This document shows, one piece after another, positions 1 to 7,731 of a stretch of DNA of 64,000 nt. Source of the DNA: CAYUVF01 sp964448045. GTDB lineage: Bacteria > Bacteroidota > Rhodothermia > Rhodothermales > Salinibacteraceae. Under the pieces are notes generated by a model. That model did no database searches. It had not been told where the DNA came from and worked only from the letters and a program-made list of their open reading frames with translations. Position 1 is the stretch's first letter, and each line of letters begins with the position of its first letter. Made by a program: the position numbers and the translations under genes. Location of the stretch: the NCBI GenBank assembly GCA_964448045.1, contig CAYUVF010000013.1, forward strand, positions 1 through 64,000, given 5' to 3'.

Positions 1-90
1 GCCAAGCGCGACAGTGGCGCACAGAAACAGCACGACGACTGCTTCCAAGTAACCGCGTGAGCGTCGTGGACGTCGTGTGGATGTATTCAT
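1..90 (-). CDS. N-terminus of an unidentified membrane-anchored or exported protein (partial)
   Basis: An open frame begins with ATG at 90 and runs off the left edge, giving 30 residues. The first 14 residues are Arg/Ser/Thr-rich and are followed by a hydrophobic stretch (LEAVVVLFLCATVALG), which looks like a signal peptide or an N-terminal membrane anchor. A purine-rich GGAAGA lies directly before the ATG. Too little is visible to assign a family. It is transcribed away from the neighbouring receptor gene. Confidence 0.4.
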   Translation of the reverse strand, partial: MNTSTRRPRRSRGYLEAVVVLFLCATVALG

Positions 91-167
91 TCTTCCGATG
101 TCGGCCATTGTATGTGGGACGTGTTGGGACGGATAAAAGAGAATAACAGATCGCCCATGCCACGCAG

Positions 168-196
168 GCCAGGGCCGGTTGGGCGCCGGCCCTGGC
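168..196 (-). terminator. Hairpin downstream of the first TonB receptor
   Basis: A perfect 11-bp stem (168-178 with 186-196, loop of 7) starts 22 bases after the stop codon of the receptor gene that ends at 219. No strong U-run follows on the minus strand, so it is a terminator-like or 3'-end-stabilising hairpin rather than a textbook intrinsic terminator. Confidence 0.55.
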
Positions 197-218
197 TGCG
201 CGGCGTACTCCTCTCTTC

Positions 219-2630
219 CTAGAACGACGTGGACAGACTCAACTGCACGTCGCGCCCCGGGGAGAGCGCATAGCCCTTGTACGTGTCCAGGAAGTCGCGG
301 TACGTCTCGTCGAGCAGGTTGTCGACGCCGATGCTCAGCGTAAGCGGTGCGCCGAGGCCCAGCCGCAGTGTCGTCTGCGCCTCGACGTTGACGACACTAT
401 AGGCCTGCGTCGAAGCTGTGCCAAAGGGCGGGCCGAAGCCGCCGTCGAACTGCGAGAACGGCTCGAACCGGCCCGCGGCGTCCTGGTCGGAGGCGCGCTT
501 CACCCGGACCTCCAGGTGGGAGTTGCGGAGGCGCTCCGTATCGCCCGGCACCCAGCGGACGAAGCCGCTGACGGTGTTGGCGGGCAGAAGCGGCAGATCG
601 CCATCGTCGTCGCCGGCACCCAGGTTATCGCCCGTGCCGTCGAGGATCGCCGTACTGCCGCCGACCTGCAGCCACGGCTGCACGCTCGCCTCTACCGTGG
701 CTTCGAGGCCGGAAATCACGGCGTCGGTCTGCCCCGCGGCGAAGACGGGCAGCCCGCTCCCTGCGTTGATGTCACCGGTATTCTCCAGGAAGATGTAGTT
801 CGAGATCGCGTTTACGTAGCCGGTCACCTCGGCCGTCACGCGGTCGCGCCGGACGCGCAGCGAGAGGTCCGCGCTGTAGGAGCGCTCGGGGTCGAGGTCT
901 GGGTTGCCCACCTGAAACGCTGCAACGCCGCCGTGCACGCCACTCGCGTAGAGCTCGAAGATGCTGGGTGCGCGGAAGCCGGAGCTGAGGTTGGTGGCCA
1001 CGGCCACGCCATCGCCGAAGGCATAGTTCGCGCCCACCGCACCGGAGAGCGTCGTGTAGGTGTTCTCCAGATCATCCGGATTGGTGGTGCGCTCGTTGGG
1101 GACCGCGTCGATGGTGCGCACGTCGAACCGCCCGCCAACCGAGAGCGTGACGGGGTCGAGGTCCACGTCCTCGAAGACGAAGACGCCCGTGTTCCACGTC
1201 CGCGCCGTAGGCTGCAGTTCGGCCGGGCCGCGGGTATCGGCGTCTTGGTGCTGCACTTCTGCGCCAAGCGTGCCGCTCAACGCGCCGATAGAGGGATGCG
1301 CCACCTCCAGCCGCCCGGTGTAGATGTCCGTCTTGAGGTCGAGCGGATAGTTGAATCCGCCGAGGCCGCCGTTGGCGCGGATGTCGCGGAGCGCGGTGCC
1401 GGGCGCACCGGACTGCCGGACGGACCGCTGCCAGCTCAGGCGCGGCTTCAGCACGAAGCCACCCGCAATGAGGTTGCCCTTGAGCGCAACGTTGCTGTGC
1501 TCCAGGTTCTGGCCGAGTCCGTTAGGCGGCGGCGAGTTCGGGTTGTCGTCCGCCGGCCCGCCGGTCGGCAGGATGAAGTCGTGCGCGTTCTGCCAGTAGT
1601 CGCCGTAGAGCTGCATCGTTCCGAAGTCGCCCTGCATGCCGACCTGGCCGTAGGCGCTCCACTGCTCGTAGCCGGTAAACGGCACCTCGCCCGTGTACTT
1701 TGGATCGCCGAAGGTACCGCCCTCGCCGGTCTCAAAGAAGGTCGGTTCGTCGGGCGTGTGGAAGTTGTTCGCCACGCGGCGCTCGGCACCCACACGCCAG
1801 CCCACATTCCCTTGCGCGGCGTACAGGTCGATCGACCCGGCGCGCTCGTTGTTGTTCGTGTAATACTGCGTGCTGGCCGAGCCGCCGAGGTCGAATGCTT
1901 CAACCCCGGTCGTCGGTGCCGGCTTGCTGATGACGTTGATGGCGCCGCCCAGCGCGTCGGAGCCGTAAAGGATACTGCTCGCGCCGCGGACGACCTCCAC
2001 GCGCTCGGCCTCACTGGCGTTGGTCGTCGGGAAGTGGCGCACGCCGAACTGGTAGAACTCCTGCGCGATGCCATCTTTCAGCAGCACGATGCGGTTGCCA
2101 CTCAAGCCGCGCAGCACAGGCTTGCCCGCCTGCGAGCCCGTCTGGATGGACGAGACGCCGCCCACGTTGTCGCGGAGCAGATCGCCCAGGGCCGCGCCGC
2201 GGCGGGTCTGGAGCTGCTCGGGGCGCATCACGTCCACATCCTGTGGGGCGCGGAGCGTGCTACGGGCCCGCGCTGTGCCAGTGATGGTGACCCCGTCGGT
2301 CTCCAACACACGCGACCGGAGCGTGACATCGAGCGAGACGGTCTCGCCGGCCTCCAGCACCACCTCGCGGGTGGCCGTCTGGTAACCGACAAACCGAAAC
2401 TCAATGAGGTGCTCGCCAAGGGGTAGACTCGTCAGCTGATACCGCCCATCGGCGTCCGTGGTCGTTCCACGCTGGAGGGCCGGGTCAACCACCTGCACGC
2501 CCGGCAGCGGCTGGTCATCCGGCGTCGTTACACGGCCTTCAATGGCACCGCGGTCCTGCGCCAGCGCTTGGCTTGGGAGCAGGAAGAAAACAGCGAGAAG
2601 TAGCGATAGGCATAGGGAGCGAGTTTGCAT
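219..2630 (-). CDS. TonB-dependent outer-membrane receptor (first of a pair)
   Basis: This 803-residue protein should be an outer-membrane 22-strand barrel that imports a scarce ligand using TonB energy. A signal peptide (about 1-24, ending ALAQ) is followed by a carboxypeptidase-regulatory-like beta domain (about 27-105), a plug domain (about 120-235, with the usual KPVLRGLSG and VEVVRGASSILYGSDALGG motifs) and a long barrel ending in a terminal Phe. It is the last gene of a tight cluster with a small lipoprotein and a second receptor, both upstream on the same strand. Together with the CxxC/His-containing protein further upstream this suggests a metal ligand, but the substrate is not shown by the sequence. 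Confidence 0.93.
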   Translation of the reverse strand: MQTRSLCLSLLLAVFFLLPSQALAQDRGAIEGRVTTPDDQPLPGVQVVDPALQRGTTTDADGRYQLTSLPLGEHLIEFRFVGYQTATREVVLEAGETVSLDVTLRSRVLETDGVTITGTARARSTLRAPQDVDVMRPEQLQTRRGAALGDLLRDNVGGVSSIQTGSQAGKPVLRGLSGNRIVLLKDGIAQEFYQFGVRHFPTTNASEAERVEVVRGASSILYGSDALGGAINVISKPAPTTGVEAFDLGGSASTQYYTNNNERAGSIDLYAAQGNVGWRVGAERRVANNFHTPDEPTFFETGEGGTFGDPKYTGEVPFTGYEQWSAYGQVGMQGDFGTMQLYGDYWQNAHDFILPTGGPADDNPNSPPPNGLGQNLEHSNVALKGNLIAGGFVLKPRLSWQRSVRQSGAPGTALRDIRANGGLGGFNYPLDLKTDIYTGRLEVAHPSIGALSGTLGAEVQHQDADTRGPAELQPTARTWNTGVFVFEDVDLDPVTLSVGGRFDVRTIDAVPNERTTNPDDLENTYTTLSGAVGANYAFGDGVAVATNLSSGFRAPSIFELYASGVHGGVAAFQVGNPDLDPERSYSADLSLRVRRDRVTAEVTGYVNAISNYIFLENTGDINAGSGLPVFAAGQTDAVISGLEATVEASVQPWLQVGGSTAILDGTGDNLGAGDDDGDLPLLPANTVSGFVRWVPGDTERLRNSHLEVRVKRASDQDAAGRFEPFSQFDGGFGPPFGTASTQAYSVVNVEAQTTLRLGLGAPLTLSIGVDNLLDETYRDFLDTYKGYALSPGRDVQLSLSTSF

Positions 2631-2725
2631 AAGGGGGTGTGAAATCGCAATTCGGATTCAGGCGAAATGCGGCCCCGGCTTGGTTCAAGTCAGGGTATGC
2701 CGGGGCCGCGGGTCCATGTATCCGG

Positions 2726-3295
2726 TCATTCGATAGCGACCGGGTACGTAAAGTCGATGTCGGTTTCGGGGATGTTGTCGAGCGATTCGTCGGCCTGCTT
2801 GGCGCGCTCGTCGTAATGGCCGAGGACGACGCGCACCTCGCCCGCGCCAGAAGCGTCATCCGCCACCGTCACGGTGAATTCGAGCCCGACAGGCAAGTCG
2901 TTACTGTCGGTATCCGTGATCGTGATGGTAAGGTCGTCACTCACCTCACCCTGCGCCACGTAGAAGAATTGATGCTCATCGCGCTCTTCGTCGATCTCTT
3001 CGGTGATGTCTTCGTTCTCGAAGCGATTCAGCAGTTCGATGGTGCCGTCGTACGTGGCGCCGGCCGTCAGGTCGAGCGTCTCGACGCTTTGCTCCACGCC
3101 GGCCTCATCGAAGACGGCCTCGGCCGTGACGGTGCTGTTGTCGGCCGCATTGGTCAGTGTGACCGTTACATTAGAAATAATCTCTTCCTCGCCCGGCCCG
3201 TCGTCGTCTGGCTCGGTGGAGTCACAGGCGGTGACGAAAAGAGCGAACATGAGGAGCAGCGCCAGGCTGCGGAGGGTAGCAAATCGGGTCGGCAT
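2726..3295 (-). CDS. Small receptor-associated lipoprotein
   Basis: A 189-residue acidic lipoprotein with a lipobox (LFVTAC, Cys at about 24), followed by an Asp/Glu-rich spacer and an all-beta domain rich in Thr and Val. It contains a conserved-looking DEHQFFY segment. It resembles a Bacteroidota family often labelled 'type 1 periplasmic binding fold' protein, which is encoded beside TonB receptors; that assignment rests on my recall of the motif order (VTVTLTNA, ITEEI, EHQFFY, TDTDSNDLPVGL). It sits 33 bases after one receptor gene and 95 bases before the other, so all three are probably co-transcribed. Likely role: surface or periplasmic ligand capture for the receptors. Confidence 0.75.
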   Translation of the reverse strand: MPTRFATLRSLALLLMFALFVTACDSTEPDDDGPGEEEIISNVTVTLTNAADNSTVTAEAVFDEAGVEQSVETLDLTAGATYDGTIELLNRFENEDITEEIDEERDEHQFFYVAQGEVSDDLTITITDTDSNDLPVGLEFTVTVADDASGAGEVRVVLGHYDERAKQADESLDNIPETDIDFTYPVAIE

Positions 3296-3328
3296 GGTTT
3301 GTCGCGAAGTAGGGGAGAGTTATAGGAG

Positions 3329-5719
3329 TCAGGAATCGCCGGTACCGGCCGTTCCGAAGGGTACGCGGAGGCGGACCACCACGGTACGACCGGGTTCGTC
3401 GATGAAGTAGCGCCACCGGCTAAGGTAGTCGCGGTAGCGGGTGTTGAGTAGGTTGTGGATGGAGAGGCCGACCTGCAGCGGCGTATCGCCCACCTGCAGG
3501 TCAGCGTGGTAGCGGAGGCCCAGCAGCGCGTAGCCGTCAGGCGGCGGGGCGTAGTCGACACCTTCGGGCGCGCGCGTCTGCTTGCGCACTATCGTGAGTT
3601 CGGGGCGCAGCTCGGACGCGCGCAGGCCCCGGCCCTCGAACAGGCGGAGCGTGCTGTGAAGCGTCAGGCGATCAGACGGCATGCCGATGAGCGGGAGGTC
3701 TTCTTCCACGTTGGTGCCGCGGACGAGCGACCCGGTGGCCCCGACGGCGAGCTTCGGCAACACGTCGACGTCCACCTGCCCGTCAATCCCGCGCAGCACG
3801 GCGTTGGCCTGCTGGTGCCGGAAGGCGGGAAAGACGCCGCGGATGGTGACGAGCGTGTCGCGCGTGGGGAAGGCGTGGATGTAGCCGTCCATCCGGTTTA
3901 CGTAGCCGCTCACCTCCATGCGGGCGCGAGGGCCGACGTGGCGCAGCGTGAGGTCGAGCCCCAGCGTGCGCTCGCTCGTCAGTCCGGCATCGCCAATTTC
4001 GAACTGGGCCGTGCCGTGGTGGACGCCGTAGCTGTAGAGTTCGTTGACGCTCGGCGGACGCCAGGCGGTGGACAGGTTGGCGGCCAGCGACCACGCCGGG
4101 GCCATCTGCCAGATGCCGCCGACCACGCCCGAGACGCTGGTATAGTCGTGCGTGCGGCGCACGAACTGGCGCTCGATGCGCGGGAAGGCCTTCATCCAGC
4201 GGTGATCCAGCCGCGCGCCGACCTCAGCCGTCCAGTCGCCTCGCCCCCACGTGCCGTGGGCGAACAGCCCACCCGTCATCGCGCGGAAGTTGGGGATGAG
4301 GTAGCCGGTTTCGGCATTGACGTTGCCCTGGTTCATCCCGCTCACGCCCACCACGCCGAACGCGTCACCGCCCAGCACGCCGGAGTGGGGCGCGAGGCGC
4401 CACGCCACGTCGAGCGTGTGCGTGTCAAGCGTGAGGTCGAACGCGGCCTCATCCAGCGGGTCGCCGACACGGCGGTGCGCGTCGAACTCCTGCCGGTGGT
4501 TGCGCTGGTAGCCGTACTGGGTCTCCAGCCGGTCGCCGCCCGGCAGACGGTATACCCCCTTGAGCGTGACAAGGTCGTGCGTGATGGACTGCTTGGGCGC
4601 ATCGATGCCATACGAGAACGCGTAATCGGCTCGTGGGCGGTCGCGTTCGATGGCGCGGCGCAGGCCCTCCAGTGTGTTAATATGGCTGCCCCGGTAGATG
4701 CCCAGGTCGGTCGCGAAGCGGCTGGCGTACAGCTCCACGTCGAGCACCTCGCCCCGGTAGCCGACCGCGAGGGCCCCGTTGGCCTCCTCAAAGGCCGAGT
4801 TGCCGATCACGTAGTCGGGCGTGCGGGCATCTCCGGCTTTGCGAACGCTGCCCTGCGCGCGCCAGCCGAAGCGGGAGGCACGCTGCGGACGCCCTTCCAG
4901 CAGCAGCGATCCGGCGCCCTGGCGACTGTTCGAGAAGCCGTTCAGCATGAGTTGCCCGCCCACGCCGGGTGTCGACGGAAAATCGCGCGGCTCCAGCCGG
5001 ATGACCCCGCCGATGGCACCCACGCCGTACTCGACGCCCGCCGCACCGCGGACCACTTCAATGCGCGCCGGGGCAAACGGATCGATCTCCGGCGCGTGCT
5101 CGCCGCCCCACTGCTGCCCCTCCTGCGGCACACCCGCGTTGAGCACCACGAGGCGCTGGCTGTGCAGCCCGCGGATGACGGGTTTCGCAATCGAGGGGCC
5201 CGTCTGCATCGTCGTTACGCCGGGCAGCTCCTTCAGCGTCTCGCCGAGCGTCTGCCCGCGCAGGCGATCGAGGGCCTCCGGCTCCAACGCCGTGATCGAG
5301 CGGCTTCCAGCCGTCAACCGGTCTGCGACCGTGCGTCCGGCGCGGATGACGATCTCATCGCCCTCCAGCGGCTGCGCCCACAACACGACTTCGACCGTCA
5401 CCGGCGACGCATCGGGCACGACCACCATCCGCCGCTCCGTCCGATAGCCGACGTGCCGCACGACGAGGTCGTACGTGCCGGGTGCGGGGACGCGGAGCAC
5501 GAAGCGGCCCGCCGCATCAGCCACGGCGCCGCGCTGAAGCGCCTCGATTGCGACGGTCGCTTCGGGCAGCGGTGTGCCCGCCGGGGTGGCAATTTGCCCC
5601 TCGATGGACTGGGCGCCCACGGCGGCCCACCCGCTCCCAAAAAGAAATAAAATGATGGCGATAGCCTGCCGCCATCGGTCCACTGCACGCGTGCTGCGTG
5701 CTCGCCAAGACGAGTTCAT
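3329..5719 (-). CDS. TonB-dependent outer-membrane receptor (second of a pair)
   Basis: A 796-residue receptor with an N-terminal hydrophobic signal region (about 18-36), a carboxypeptidase-regulatory-like domain (about 38-115), a plug (about 135-255, including KPVIRGLHSQRLVVLNAG and IEVVRGAAGVEYGVGAIGG) and a C-terminal barrel. The plug carries a QQWGGEHAPEIDPF segment, rich in possible metal ligands and seen in receptors annotated for zinc or copper. That is suggestive only. It is the first gene of the receptor-lipoprotein-receptor cluster. It is homologous to, but clearly diverged from, the receptor at 219-2630, so the pair may recognise different forms of one substrate. Confidence 0.92.
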   Translation of the reverse strand: MNSSWRARSTRAVDRWRQAIAIILFLFGSGWAAVGAQSIEGQIATPAGTPLPEATVAIEALQRGAVADAAGRFVLRVPAPGTYDLVVRHVGYRTERRMVVVPDASPVTVEVVLWAQPLEGDEIVIRAGRTVADRLTAGSRSITALEPEALDRLRGQTLGETLKELPGVTTMQTGPSIAKPVIRGLHSQRLVVLNAGVPQEGQQWGGEHAPEIDPFAPARIEVVRGAAGVEYGVGAIGGVIRLEPRDFPSTPGVGGQLMLNGFSNSRQGAGSLLLEGRPQRASRFGWRAQGSVRKAGDARTPDYVIGNSAFEEANGALAVGYRGEVLDVELYASRFATDLGIYRGSHINTLEGLRRAIERDRPRADYAFSYGIDAPKQSITHDLVTLKGVYRLPGGDRLETQYGYQRNHRQEFDAHRRVGDPLDEAAFDLTLDTHTLDVAWRLAPHSGVLGGDAFGVVGVSGMNQGNVNAETGYLIPNFRAMTGGLFAHGTWGRGDWTAEVGARLDHRWMKAFPRIERQFVRRTHDYTSVSGVVGGIWQMAPAWSLAANLSTAWRPPSVNELYSYGVHHGTAQFEIGDAGLTSERTLGLDLTLRHVGPRARMEVSGYVNRMDGYIHAFPTRDTLVTIRGVFPAFRHQQANAVLRGIDGQVDVDVLPKLAVGATGSLVRGTNVEEDLPLIGMPSDRLTLHSTLRLFEGRGLRASELRPELTIVRKQTRAPEGVDYAPPPDGYALLGLRYHADLQVGDTPLQVGLSIHNLLNTRYRDYLSRWRYFIDEPGRTVVVRLRVPFGTAGTGDS

Positions 5720-5878
5720 ACCTGCTCAATCAGTCCGCGGCCGCGGCGCTCGAAGCGAGTACCGGGCCCATGCCAAACACATCCACACCACCCGAGAAGC
5801 CGGGCCAAGATGCATTAAATACCCTCGTGCATCGTCTCCTGGATCGCCCTCACAGGGCGCATTGGCACGGGAGACGCA

Positions 5879-6241
5879 TTAGGAGGCCACGGAGGGCGGG
5901 CCACGGATAAAAGACGAATTGAGCTGCGCCGAAGAGAGGAACGCAACCGGGGCAACTTCCAAAGCCGCTTCGGCCGAAGCAGGCGAGGGCGCCGTCGCCT
6001 GCGTATGCGTCTTGAGTACCAAGTGCGTCGAGCAAAGCCCACAGTCCAGGTCATGCGTCACTGGAACGGCGGCGCTGGGCTGAAGCGTCGGTTCCGCCGT
6101 CTGCACGGCAAAGTCGGCCCTTGCTTCCGGAGCCAGATGCCCGATCTGGTGCTGAGTCCAATGCACGCTGGGCGCCATCAGCCCGCCGAGGACGAACACG
6201 GCGAGCAGCACGTGGGCGATATGTTGGCGCATCCGGTGCAT
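5879..6241 (-). CDS. Small exported Cys/His protein, DUF2946-like
   Basis: From ATG at 6241 (a second ATG at 6232 and a TTG at 6286 are alternatives) this gives about 120 residues: a signal peptide or anchor (HVLLAVFVLGGLMAP), a His-containing stretch (HWTQHQIGHL), a central CGLC motif preceded by His-Asp, and an IRGPP tail. Short proteins of this layout (DUF2946) are often encoded beside TonB-dependent copper or zinc receptors, and here the gene lies 159 bases upstream of the receptor pair on the same strand. The CxxC/His composition suggests metal binding or sensing. The family match is from pattern only. Confidence 0.6.
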   Translation of the reverse strand: MHRMRQHIAHVLLAVFVLGGLMAPSVHWTQHQIGHLAPEARADFAVQTAEPTLQPSAAVPVTHDLDCGLCSTHLVLKTHTQATAPSPASAEAALEVAPVAFLSSAQLNSSFIRGPPSVAS

Positions 6242-6414
6242 ACAGCGCGCAGCAAAACGGATCGTTGAGATTGGCAAGCAGCTCAATAAAGTCAGAAAAC
6301 CCCATCAGGTTCCCAAATCGTTTCGGCTTCTGATCCGTGCGATCTGCGGAAAAGGTATGCGTGTGCTACGTTGTGCCTGCATCGTGGTCTCTCCCATTTC
6401 AATTTATTGACACC

Positions 6415-6969
6415 GTGATTCTTCCCGACCATCAGATTCATTCGCTCGTTGAGCAGCACGACATGATCGAGCCGTTCGTGGCCGAGCAGCAGCGCGACGA
6501 CGTCATCAGCTATGGGCTCAGTTCGTTCGGGTATGACATGCGCATCGCGGGCGAATTTCGCGTCTTCACGCCGAACATCTACAACAGTGTCGTCGACCCA
6601 AAGCGTATCGACGAACGGGCGATGGTGAAGTACGAGGTCGACGATCACATCCTGATCCCGCCGAACTCGTACGTGCTGGGCCGCTCGGTCGAGTACTTCC
6701 GGATGCCGTCCGATGTGCTCGGCATCGTCCTTGGCAAATCGACGTATGCGCGCTCCGGCATCATCGTCAACGTGACGCCGCTGGAGCCTGGCTGGGAAGG
6801 GCACGTGACGATCGAGATCGGCAATGCGACACCACTGCCCGCGAAAGTCTACGCACACGAAGGCATCGCCCAGGTCATCTTCCTGAAAGGCGAAGCGCCC
6901 GCTGTCTCCTACGCCGATAAAGGCGGCAAATACCAGCACCAGCGTGGCATCACGCTCCCGAAACTGTAA
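6415..6969 (+). CDS. dcd: dCTP deaminase
   Basis: Converts dCTP to dUTP, feeding dTTP synthesis. The frame is open upstream to 6337, but a GTG start at 6415 gives VILPDHQIHSL, which matches the usual N-terminus of Dcd proteins, and a length of 184 residues, normal for the family. Recognisable segments are SSFGYDMRIA, the nucleotide-binding KSTYARSGI, and HEGIAQVIF, which contains the catalytic glutamate. It is transcribed divergently from the DUF2946-like gene and is followed 63 bases later by a Nudix hydrolase on the same strand. The two together make a plausible small nucleotide-pool unit. Confidence 0.93.
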   Translation: MILPDHQIHSLVEQHDMIEPFVAEQQRDDVISYGLSSFGYDMRIAGEFRVFTPNIYNSVVDPKRIDERAMVKYEVDDHILIPPNSYVLGRSVEYFRMPSDVLGIVLGKSTYARSGIIVNVTPLEPGWEGHVTIEIGNATPLPAKVYAHEGIAQVIFLKGEAPAVSYADKGGKYQHQRGITLPKL

Positions 6970-7032
6970 CGCGTGAGGGCGGGGGTCGCCTGTACCATTC
7001 ACGCCCATTCTTCCTTACACCTAAACGCAACC

Positions 7033-7485
7033 ATGCCCAGTGCAGCCATCCGCGTGATCGACGTCTACCCGTACCGATGGCGCAGGGACACGCTCGAATT
7101 TCTGCTGCTCTGCCGGTCCGAATCGGTGGAGTACGCCGGGCAGTGGCGGATGATCGGCGGCAAAATCGAGCCGGGCGAGGCGGCGTGGCAGGCGGCCCGG
7201 CGCGAAGTCGAGGAGGAAACGGGCCAGCCGCCGGTGACGCTGTGGAGCATCCCGTCGGTGAATCATTTCTACGAGTGGCAGCACGACCGCGTCAACCTGA
7301 TCCCCGCCTTCGCCGCCGAACTGGACGCCGACCCCGTGCTCAACTGCGAGCACTCCGACTTCGCGTGGCTCTCGGCTGAAGACGCCATCGACCGCCTCCG
7401 CTGGCCCGAGCAGCAGCGCCTCCTCCGCCTCACCGGTCGGATGCTCCGCGACGGCATCCCACCCGAGCTCATCATCGAGGACTGA
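7033..7485 (+). CDS. Nudix hydrolase
   Basis: A 150-residue protein with a complete Nudix box (G-x5-E-x7-RE-V-EE-x-G) at about residues 37-59, beginning GGKIEPGE and ending REVEEETG. This box binds the divalent metal and cleaves nucleoside diphosphates linked to another group. The ATG at 7033 was chosen over the upstream in-frame start at 6973 because the protein then begins MPSAAIRVIDVYPYR, directly on the first strand of the fold. Its position just behind dcd suggests house-cleaning of nucleoside triphosphates, such as dATP or dihydroneopterin triphosphate; the exact substrate cannot be read from sequence. Confidence 0.88.
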   Translation: MPSAAIRVIDVYPYRWRRDTLEFLLLCRSESVEYAGQWRMIGGKIEPGEAAWQAARREVEEETGQPPVTLWSIPSVNHFYEWQHDRVNLIPAFAAELDADPVLNCEHSDFAWLSAEDAIDRLRWPEQQRLLRLTGRMLRDGIPPELIIED

Positions 7486-7510
7486 TTCACCCGATTGCAC
7501 ATGACTGCGC

Positions 7511-7642
7511 TTGTCATCCCGAGCTTGACGAGGGATCTCTCAAACGAGAGCAGTGCCATATTCGAGAAGATCCCGAAACGAGCCTATCGAGTCCACGCCA
7601 GAAACCGAAGGTTCACGAAGTAAATCAAGTCCGGGATGACAA
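7511..7642. repeat. Palindromic MITE-like intergenic repeat
   Basis: The ends are inverted repeats: 7511-7528 pairs with 7625-7642 with two mismatches in 18, the outer 10 bases being perfect. A second inner pair (GGGATCTCTC near 7532 against GAGAAGATCCC near 7571) makes the 132-base element largely self-complementary. It fills the gap between the Nudix and M28 genes and holds no ORF. The sequence style (TGTCATCCCGAGC at the edge) is typical of dispersed intergenic repeats in many bacteria. Confidence 0.55.
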
Positions 7643-7731
7643 ATAGGGTTAGATCAATCCCAGACCTGTCATTTTGCCCCCGGCGCCCTTAGCTTGAACA
7701 CGTCCCGTTTCTCCCACCATCCGCCCTCGCC

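Noticed and set aside
516..2426. Long plus-strand open frame opposite the first TonB receptor
   Set aside because: It is antisense to a clear receptor gene, is Arg/Ala/Val-rich with no domain signs, and is a by-product of high-GC coding sequence.
3455..5650. Plus-strand open frame of over 700 codons opposite the second receptor
   Set aside because: It has the amino-acid composition of a GC-rich antisense shadow (Arg/His/Ala) and no signal peptide or motif; the minus-strand receptor is unmistakable.
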